13,173 nt of DNA from an uncultured Caryophanales bacterium (GTDB taxonomy: Bacteria; Bacillota_I; Bacilli_A; Acholeplasmatales; Anaeroplasmataceae). Made by a program: the position numbers and the translations under genes. Of this stretch, positions 12,101 through 13,173 are shown piece after piece (within the stretch, counting starts at the first letter, position 1; each line of letters begins with the position of its first letter). The stretch covers positions 1-13,173 of the forward strand of contig CAKZZJ010000012.1 of NCBI GenBank assembly GCA_937885165.1. The letters are read 5' to 3'. A model generated the notes under the pieces. The model had not been told where the DNA came from, did no database searches, and worked only from the letters and a program-made list of their open reading frames with translations.

Positions 12101-12357
12101 TTAGCAGTATAGTTTTCTGCTATCAAATATACTCTTGCCTGAGAATCATATTGATATAAATATTTAACAGTAATATTCAATGCTTGTTTTACCATGTCAA
12201 AATTATTAAATTTCACATAATCTAAAAACTCTTCACTGCCCTTTAATTCAAAAGGTCTTTGAGGAAAAGGATTTTTGTCTAAAAATTCTCTAACTGTTAT
12301 ATTATTCGAACTCAAATATTTAATATGATTTATTAATATTAATTTTCGAGTCGCCAT
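1..12357 (-). CDS. Giant BspA-like leucine-rich-repeat (LRR_5) protein, 3' end beyond window
   Basis: The frame runs 4,119 codons from ATG at 12357 to the window edge without a stop; I checked each line in frame. Residues 1-100 are unique. From about residue 101 there are some 75 LRR modules of BspA type, for example ASIGDYAFAYGGL near 12020 and KSIGEYAFNANEALTAV near 5970. Nine PFVG...GYIFG...YYxPxSL blocks and several Tyr-rich linkers interrupt them. In characterised BspA-family proteins such arrays are solenoids that bind host proteins or other cells; that role is inferred here. No hydrophobic signal sequence is seen at the N-terminus, even if the frame is extended upstream, so secretion is unproven. 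The first in-frame ATG was chosen as start; its context AAAATGGC has no Shine-Dalgarno sequence close by. The last residues in the window (YDSTKIYYTRSGSEGT) lie inside a linker, so the protein continues. All Trp codons seen are TGG. LRR_5 assignment is firm; function and localisation are not. Confidence 0.93.
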   Translation of the reverse strand, partial: MATRKLILINHIKYLSSNNITVREFLDKNPFPQRPFELKGSEEFLDYVKFNNFDMVKQALNITVKYLYQYDSQARVYLIAENYTAKLQYYMIERENNFDMTLSYVNLPSTLASIGDYAFAYGGLTDITINNGKLGKYMFYENDKLECVTIPSSIISIGDYAFAECDNLWDINFASGEYELASSYDNDTQYYIAKDYYLYVNITELMPYRNYSELYYIDNNEYVKVIPENDAYDLSKTYYKKVTQYIPADVTETTFASNTYYEETKQGLVILGNYMFFNDDNIKSVILPNSIGNGRENAYKGNAGVAVFEDCDGLIKAYVNGPKIGNYTFAEDYNLEAIVWIDEIINELGAYAFYNDFNLTHVGNTSEASIKLPKLISVVQPYTFYNCRSITKIVIPTNISTVAEHAFDGCNGVKDTRVEGEDLSSYEGDGLIFETELVNGELVGIKKISDSAFKNLSQIKHLIIPATVESITLGAFNGLSSLEYIQLPFAGQERARVDETETDKHLFGYIFGITEYYNSYLVSQRYSEATESAKSSYYIPRGLKYVVITDDYKITYGAFNGMSSLVDIVLPEGDTLEQIDSYSFEGCSSLKSIVIPYSVTSLGKDAFKNCYGLTTVIFEDKDGAYSIEYIGATAFENCVSIKELIIPDSVKVINKGAFAGMVSLERLTVPFIGYEIGGNHVHYEKASTVYSSAITYYSYQYQPHNFADETSFNNYIAANNELYVKNGYKYISKYYLMNSYNSITYYIYDDVKNEYVIKPFANNDEGLNYDGNLYIREDNYELVTSKSSYASNESYYDKVMNVYDNELTNSNYEFYSNELYIQITDLYDDQFGWFFSGSSTPTYIIYDEINEVWTKPYSTTINYKDFVTFTQKILVDNTTYSVNYYLPISLQYVNITSESLINYGAFMNIKTIKELVFGEENLTKIDDYAFYNMYYSEYQNTIEIYGKITYILPGLTYLNKTATYNEISDEEAKTSTDKLFVLENVYKKTTNGNYSAEFVELEDNVASTYPYQLYVLYDNNYTEAIYASGSGLTYYKAVMTEAAGGNFKSLGTRYVETEYIDNTYTYYKEDIISTLNIPANVTSIGAWSFANDSVVRVQQEKANQDDYQTVFVSSLESITIPSNITTIGDYAFAYNGSLRQITLNNGIIGNYMFAYSDYTDVSSNLSGLVNVTIPANIETIGSHAFFDINSLENITIENTLIGDYMFAEDDNLKTITIPARVTEVRAYAFAYNDSLEFINIENNIIGDYMFYADKALTYVDVTNNGNGMNIDGSIGYAAFGADISLTTMVLPFVGKHKYTSDTIESLFGYIFGHITLADTISAYKAQYVTKAETTDSVIYNKNRDYTISGVTLVKSTYTKENATANVPTYNDNKTKVEALLESTSQNPFEFYIPTSLINVTVKLDTIIGYGAFMNEINLVNVNVNNVENIKDYAFYNATSLINFNNTANTNFVTYNVNNIVVDANNHIVINTATTAQNSLINITTASENNLIIGNYAFARDIAATSLYVSSKVLSVGSFAMAYMNSLTDVDLDNNMISDHMFYFDYSLVNVEVKSNISTIGYAAFGRTINLTTLSIPFVGYMANATIKANSDLTNDMYLLGYIFGKEIETEFVTPYNVYELAKESYIEYDENVNNDTFATYKLTETNQVYDDNTFNTNAYIRYYIPTSLTTLNVTDDNVISYGALMNVSTLVNVNYTNVVSIEDRAFMNMDRLININNNEVVSGFLNTYTLNLLTVDYDTLTTTYVPVTTYQGNIIYFTSTDGNTYSPTLITDSDTFNTVVNKANITLYKATIYYKDVLNLTNIESIGKYAFYDSDSFRSVVTYDALTMIGNYAFADAYDNNRGSLKNIDIKGTYIGSYMFDNQDNLTYLVVQESVTRIDDYAFNDTDGFVNLDYNQIIFNNKIVGRYMFNDSSNIESIDFSHNEVKSNNERTTENDMQTIGYGALQNNTSLINVIIPFVGNHKYSSESEESLFGYIFGDMYFNDTYNNLYNNQDNGYESRLSIAVAAKKDELSKTSLTEDEEAEVRKEVLAGLRNDAITSLGITGLTKVVERYSDTSISYTYFLPSTLKYIKVTNDKVIGYGAFMDVSMAKYIILPDNLEEIHAYAFDGCTSLTSITIPSYVKSIGEYAFNANEALTAVTFAVNNLSSAELALRDANSFLLTINRGTFRNCYVLNEIILPNTITSIGDVAFENCNSLTVTANGGYLVPESVVTIGNYAFYHNIALTTVKLYDTNLVSIGFGAFGKCYNIESMEVPFVGGVSAKDKPTLTEETLFGYIFADASRIQNVGYQYNSSTMMQIKTSYTYGYIYDDVNNNRCYVNEYEYSYDNQNDSTDKYYGLTKIVQYLVTNLNVDDLRDDNYTNITETDNINNIYVYYVPTSLVSIKITKDTTIASYSFDGVTTVENINSSTVITVSDYAFNFSGVKNVTLTSANVIGQRAFNHSQSLLTVDTPVVETISDYAFNDAISLTTVTAPNVITIGNYAFYNDVKLEYFNGSSYHVTIPESTTNIGEYAFYNNTSIESIYLGSNANIIGTHAFAHNEKLTLIKFTNKTIGDFMFSYATELQVLNVPASITSVGVNAFEYNTKLGTLFNTTIEGYYSVGQDEVKILTEAGYERLYELICLENTVISENMFKGCTGLVGFTIPDNITSVGYAAFDQCINLEGIKIPYVGGTKYPVEKVVIDGTPENVAIDSSTFSSDHRGTYLFGYIFGQTVDDGEYEVTQYYHSKKIEGVSGRLDTDLIQDPVYYGTGKYYIPEKLVSVYISNGTEGTANLGEIAIGHGAFMYCGKIKNIHLPDTLEYIGRYAFYHSGISTIEIPANVKTIGDGALSGTDISEIVINNSEIGVMQFFDCDYLKKVTILSDVVTIGYAAFGGCTSLEEIVMPFVGKNYYSNTTINSEEHLLGWIFGNAQSKNQSDVYQAQQKYASGASSYNTYYIPASLKKVVITSDTTIGYGAFMNCRNLEVIILPDGSTYNYVTNDNIARSKAMSLLEVIEPYAFYGCTNLVGGYYYATSISANAELNDDGKDHAKGDAVQLYHYISTVKTYIETYVTLDKYNNTKTSVSTTYQEENVTATNFETYMNSGNYVKATSYSQSTNYYSFEQIAYENISSTNYGKYYFKINNEFAKATAYAETYTYYDKTQVNVTSVTSENYNDYYVLTYGLYLLNEDEARYVLDNHNTYYNNLAYYEYNNNEYVQVTVNANNYQSNTYYIKTYVTPVSFDATYSSDNIYYVRTVSEGTSDLYIQTTLNLSSYHVNTYYLKRDYTPVTINSMSEFESYTSNLYKNTERTNLVVKTDFSYVKATSYNDGVTYYSFTATTDDTPYASNKTYYECTNDTYQITNDTSFDSNKTYYEISEVKATSANYNYYYVFEQYTCYLSKVSYYLCEDNDFDKTKTYYSLSAKENSFAITKLSYNKRYANQHLLHNAAQFLIIPESVHTIGEYAFANCTKLTNIKYLGNDTYIKIPSIYEEGKTYYVLSGYKYDPITFSSSSVFNSFITDTTLYVLKNDCYVKADSYDSNNMYFEKVDILGDKYTIVNKDVVNSSNFGKYYVKSNDSYVKADSYDQSEIYYAKEENAVIDYYYAKLSIADETAFNNAKKNKTIYTINSNTEYDSTTLETATTYRENQVYYNYVTTYSNANIVDASNFNNYEDTLYTLVNGSYVEVLINYDESKQYLRYDSANDEYVNIPIQNVAEYKQNIGKLYYHNDGVTVINEHTFDNSGLVSFWNKYSNAIVENNTYAEVADGASFDDSITYYEFTQVSNVTLSNYKLYYVLDDNKYIPATTYDNVTYYEISEVKVTSANYNSYYVEVEGAYNFNNIGLSFDNKITEIKDYAFANTSSLRKVVFNDNIGTIGDHVFDSAGINDITIDNEVLGNYMFNNNNSLEGVVVPAKVKTVGDYVFAETDNLTNPVIFNSTIGNYMFYHASRLASFTSANYDKAVLTNIGYAAFGETVSLETLELPFVGAHKYNNEKPEEAVLGYIFGTTNQYNVDNILVPVVQRYSDSVASTTYYMPTSLKNFIILNDNVSDTVIGYGAFMNVAIKNIIFDTITTIMDYAFYNADNLVYVGKSVQNISTTNFETLVNNGLYVEANGEYVQVDGSATYDSTKIYYTRSGSEGT
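900..1160 (-). repeat. Tyr-rich linker, third part
   Basis: About 87 residues with two units: ADGASFDDSITYYEFTQVSN and ATTYDNVTYYEISEVKVTS. The second is almost a copy of the unit near 2250-2330, both in protein and in DNA. LRR modules resume at NKITEIKDYAF near 860. Confidence 0.7.
937..990 (-). repeat. Direct DNA repeat, copy 1 of 2
   Basis: This 54-base segment matches 2254-2307 at 51 of 54 positions (differences in the second and ninth codons of the plus-strand triplet reading). It encodes YYEISEVKVTSANYNSYY. The copies are 1,317 bases apart, a whole number of codons (439). The other linker units are far less alike at DNA level, which points to a recent duplication or gene conversion. 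Confidence 0.85.
1246..1988 (-). repeat. Tyr-rich linker cluster, second part
   Basis: About 245 residues between two isolated LRR modules (TIGEYAFANCTKL near 2010 and VINEHTFDNSGL near 1200). Units include CYVKADSYDSNNMYFEK near 1800 and SNDSYVKADSYDQSEIYYAK near 1660, which share the same YVKADSYD core, and NGSYVEVLINYDESKQYL near 1360. The two lone LRR modules on either side suggest that linker units were inserted into, or duplicated inside, an older LRR run. Confidence 0.7.
1663..1827 (-). repeat. Pair of identical 24-base segments in the linker
   Basis: Bases 1663-1686 and 1804-1827 are identical over 24 positions and encode the shared core YVKADSYD. They lie 141 bases (47 codons) apart, which gives the size of one linker unit in this stretch. 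A further 21-base identical pair lies at 2440-2460 and 3082-3102 and encodes YVKATSY. Confidence 0.8.
2072..3336 (-). repeat. Largest Tyr-rich linker cluster of the giant protein
   Basis: About 420 residues without LRR modules. The recurring unit is roughly NF..Y...LYv..n.Yv.AtsYd...tYYe, for example ATNFETYMNSGNYVKATSY near 3120 and NDTSFDSNKTYYEISEVKA near 2310. The units are spaced some 30-45 residues apart and diverged from one another. The segment at 3200-3300 (NAELNDDGKDHAKGDAVQLY) is different in character and looks like a short separate insert. The likely role is a beta-rich spacer between LRR solenoids; this is inference. Confidence 0.75.
2254..2307 (-). repeat. Direct DNA repeat, copy 2 of 2
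   Basis: Partner of 937-990. It encodes YYEISEVKATSANYNYYY. Recombination between the copies would remove 439 codons in frame. Confidence 0.85.
6205..6366 (-). other. Ala/Glu/Lys-rich helical insert inside a GYIFG-YYxP loop
   Basis: The loop after the GYIFG at 6424-6438 contains RLSIAVAAKKDELSK, then TSLTEDEEAEVRKEVLAGL, then RNDAITSLGITGLTK. It has the composition and spacing of two or three amphipathic helices, quite unlike the Tyr/Thr/Asn-rich beta-type loops elsewhere. I do not recognise it as a named domain. Confidence 0.5.
6962..7195 (-). repeat. Short Thr/Tyr-rich linker between LRR modules
   Basis: About 78 residues between module SIEDRAFMNMDRLININN and module SIGKYAFYDSDSF. It reads YDTLTTTYVPVTTYQGNIIY, then FTSTDGNTYSPTLITDSDTF, then NTVVNKANITLYKATIYYK. 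One and a half to two linker units are recognisable. Confidence 0.6.
9145..9550 (-). repeat. Tyr-rich linker between LRR blocks
   Basis: About 135 residues after module KIDDYAFYNMYY and before IPANVTSIGAWSFAND. It includes SDEEAKTSTDKLFVLENVYK, ASTYPYQLYVLYDNNYTEA, YASGSGLTYYK and TEYIDNTYTYYKED. The pattern is the same linker type but more diverged than the clusters at 900-3336. Confidence 0.65.
9865..10338 (-). repeat. Linker insertion inside the eighth PFVG-GYIFG loop
   Basis: Between VPFIG (10339-10353) and the degenerate GWFFS anchor (9850-9864) lie 158 residues, against 13 to 35 in the other eight blocks. They are Tyr-rich linker units, such as EKASTVYSSAITYYSYQY, then FNNYIAANNELYVKNGYKY, then NNDEGLNYDGNLYIREDNY, then SSYASNESYYDKV. 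The insertion coincides with loss of the GYIFG consensus next to it. Confidence 0.75.
11562..11837 (-). repeat. First Tyr-rich linker, near the N-terminus
   Basis: About 92 residues between LRR module AECDNLWDINF and module GNYMFFNDDNI. Three units are visible: ASSYDNDTQYYIAKDYYLY, then NYSELYYIDNNEYVKVIPEN, then DAYDLSKTYYKK. It shows that the linker type is present from the start of the array and is not confined to the C-terminal part. Confidence 0.7.
12058..12357 (-). other. Unique N-terminal region of the giant LRR protein
   Basis: Residues 1-100 precede the first LRR (NLPSTLASIGDYAF, residues 106-119). The segment begins MATRKLILINHIKYL, carries a charged stretch with REFLDKNPFPQRPFELKG at residues 23-40, and continues with YVKFNNFDMVKQALNITV (47-64) and YYMIERENNF (89-98). 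It is mixed alpha-type in look, without the Lys/Arg plus hydrophobic core plus cleavage site of a signal peptide. I do not recognise a known domain. It could be a capping region for the solenoid or a localisation module; both are guesses. Confidence 0.6.
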
Positions 12358-12498
12358 TTTGTATTTATTTTTCAGTTTTTGTATATTTTTTTCTTTTAAT
12401 GATATTTTTTGCTCCTTTGTTTCATTTTTAGGACTTATTGTTGTATCAATATTATTTTCTGTCTTTAATATTAATTCTTTCCAATTTTTTTTTCTAAA
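12358..12498 (-). other. 47-codon open extension upstream of the giant gene's ATG
   Basis: The giant gene's frame stays open upstream of ATG 12357 until a TAA at 12501-12499. The translation reads FRKKNWKELILKTENN, then IDTTISPKNETKEQKISL, then KEKNIQKLKNKYK. It is strongly charged and looks more like coding sequence than random AT-rich DNA, but it contains no ATG, GTG or TTG in frame. It may be a true N-terminal extension using a rare start (AUA at 12405), the remnant of a longer gene cut by the TAA, or a long leader that happens to be open. An indel in the A9 run near 12485-12495 does not obviously rescue an ATG, because the other two frames also stop nearby. Confidence 0.4.
12412..12418 (-). 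promoter_or_regulatory. Strong Shine-Dalgarno-like AAAGGAG without a usual start codon
   Basis: On the minus strand AAAGGAG ends at 12412. Six bases further on comes AUA (12405-12403), in frame with the giant gene; the nearest in-frame ATG (12357) lies about 54 bases downstream, too far for this site to serve it in the usual way. An ATT at 12400 is out of frame. The motif is the best ribosome binding site in this region, yet A-rich DNA can produce it by chance. It either marks a non-standard start or is coincidental. Confidence 0.35.
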
Positions 12499-12510
12499 TT
12501 AAAAATGCAT

Positions 12511-12539
12511 ATTATAATATATAAGCTTACTTTTGTTTA
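12511..12539 (-). promoter_or_regulatory. Possible sigma-70-type promoter for the giant gene
   Basis: The minus strand carries TAAACA (12539-12534, four of six matches to TTGACA), a 17-base spacer and a perfect TATAAT (12516-12511). Transcription would start near 12504 and leave a leader of about 145 bases before ATG 12357. The -35 element overlaps the last codons of the small gene upstream. In DNA this AT-rich a TATAAT is common, so this is only a candidate, and it assumes a bacterial host. Confidence 0.35.
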
Positions 12540-13117
12540 TTTTCTAATTTATTGGTTCCTTTTGATTCTAAATTAATTTTTTTTATACTCGTTAAATTAT
12601 TTTCCTTAGTATAATTAGTTTTAAATTCATCTAAAGTATTATAAGTTTTAATTAATTTATTATTATTGAATCTTTTATGAATATATTCTTCCTCAATTCC
12701 GAATTCAGTATTGATTCTTTTAATAATATCTCTATAATTAGGCAATTGATCTTTTACTTTAATGATTGCATTTTTACAAACTTTTATTAAATAAGGATCA
12801 TAAGGAGAACACCCTGGTAGATATCTATTGAAATACATATTATTTTTTAATTTTATCACATGATTCTTATCTTTATTTCTTCTATGAAAAGTTGATCTAC
12901 TTTTTATATAAAAAATTTTATTTCCAGTTTTAATGAATTTGTCGTTATTTTTTGAGTTGTAAATTTCATCTAAATTAATTGGATTTTTTATGCCAGATTT
13001 ATTATCTAAATTATCTGAAAGAAATTGAACCTTTTTTTGTAGAGATATATCAGGTTCGATATTTATTTCTAATTTATTTTGAATAATTTTATTCTCTACT
13101 TTTGGTAAATTAATCAT
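12527..13117 (-). CDS. Small basic Lys/Asn-rich protein of unknown function (196 aa)
   Basis: The frame starts at ATG 13117 (MINLPKVENK) and ends at TAA 12529-12527. I do not recognise a family. The N-terminal 65 residues are polar and low in complexity. The best-ordered part is residues 72-150: a basic stretch KSRSTFHRRNKDKNH (72-86), then YLPGCSPYDPYLIKVC (99-114) with two cysteines at 103 and 114, then NYRDIIKRINTEFGIEEEYI (127-146) and HKRF. That last part has the spacing of a helix-turn-helix (helix, Gly140, second helix), so DNA binding is possible but unproven. The C-terminal 45 residues are again Lys/Asn/Thr-rich and probably disordered. There is no Shine-Dalgarno sequence before the ATG; the leader is AT-rich with TATAAA and TATACA. 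It lies 169 bases upstream of the giant gene in the same direction and might be cotranscribed. Its composition is more AT-rich than the giant gene. Confidence 0.65.
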   Translation of the reverse strand: MINLPKVENKIIQNKLEINIEPDISLQKKVQFLSDNLDNKSGIKNPINLDEIYNSKNNDKFIKTGNKIFYIKSRSTFHRRNKDKNHVIKLKNNMYFNRYLPGCSPYDPYLIKVCKNAIIKVKDQLPNYRDIIKRINTEFGIEEEYIHKRFNNNKLIKTYNTLDEFKTNYTKENNLTSIKKINLESKGTNKLENKQK

Positions 13118-13173
13118 ATTTATATTTGTATATTTTTATAAAGTTATTTTTTAATTAAATAATTGAACATTTT
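13118..13173 (-). other. AT-rich leader of the small gene; possible end of an upstream frame
   Basis: The minus strand reads a short frame KMFNYLIKK followed by TAA (13146-13144), then 26 bases of A/T up to ATG 13117. The frame may be the tail of an upstream gene or chance; it is too short to tell. No ribosome binding site or hairpin terminator is visible. Confidence 0.2.

Noticed and set aside
1..12357. Possibility that the long frame is a set of several genes or a broken gene.
   Set aside because: In-frame reading of every line found no stop, and LRR modules and anchors keep the same frame throughout, so the gene is intact in this window.
1..12357. Possible recoding (TGA as Trp, or TAG recoded) as in Mollicutes or some gut phages.
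   Set aside because: All tryptophans I read, for example near 1180, 3643, 9110, 9859, 11336 and 11856, are TGG, and no in-frame TGA or TAG was found. The data fit the standard code but cannot exclude recoding elsewhere.
12481..12526. A possible terminator between the small gene and the giant gene.
   Set aside because: The A/T run has no G/C-rich stem; no convincing hairpin could be drawn.

Overview
The window is dominated by one enormous reading frame on the minus strand. From the first in-frame ATG at 12357 to the left edge at position 1, I read every codon in frame and found no stop: 4,119 codons, still open at the window edge. The product is a BspA-like leucine-rich-repeat protein (LRR_5 type). 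By eye I count about 75 modules of the form IP..v..Ig.yAF....L..i. A second kind of anchor, PFVG followed by GYIFG and then YYxPxSL, occurs nine times. Long Tyr/Thr/Asn-rich linkers lie between LRR blocks. No signal peptide or membrane segment is visible at the N-terminus; the C-terminus is outside the window.

Layout from right to left, in the direction of transcription: 13118-13173 is A/T-rich leader with at most the last codons of an upstream frame. 12527-13117 is a small basic, Lys/Asn-rich protein of unknown function. 12358-12526 holds a possible promoter, a strong but oddly placed Shine-Dalgarno sequence and a 47-codon in-frame extension of the giant gene. 12058-12357 encodes a 100-residue unique N-terminal region. 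1-12057 encodes the LRR array and its linkers.

Organism: the DNA is AT-rich (roughly 30% G+C in the giant gene, clearly lower in the flank, both estimated by eye). All tryptophans I read are TGG and no in-frame TGA was found, so nothing suggests a recoded code. The LRR_5 plus PFVG/GYIFG pattern is, from memory, typical of low-GC Bacillota/Mycoplasmatota-like gut bacteria. BspA-like proteins also occur in anaerobic protists such as Trichomonas and Entamoeba, and Tyr-rich linkers of this sort also recall large phage structural proteins. Neither putative ATG start has a properly placed Shine-Dalgarno sequence, so I cannot settle the host.

The best candidates for something undescribed are the architecture of the giant protein and its start region. 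Nine conserved anchors enclose loops of very variable length, a cysteine-free stretch of about 1,470 codons sits between cysteine-bearing LRR segments, AF-type and MF-type repeats alternate, and Tyr-rich cassettes look as though they spread by duplication. No RNA genes, CRISPR arrays, insertion sequences or plus-strand genes were recognised.
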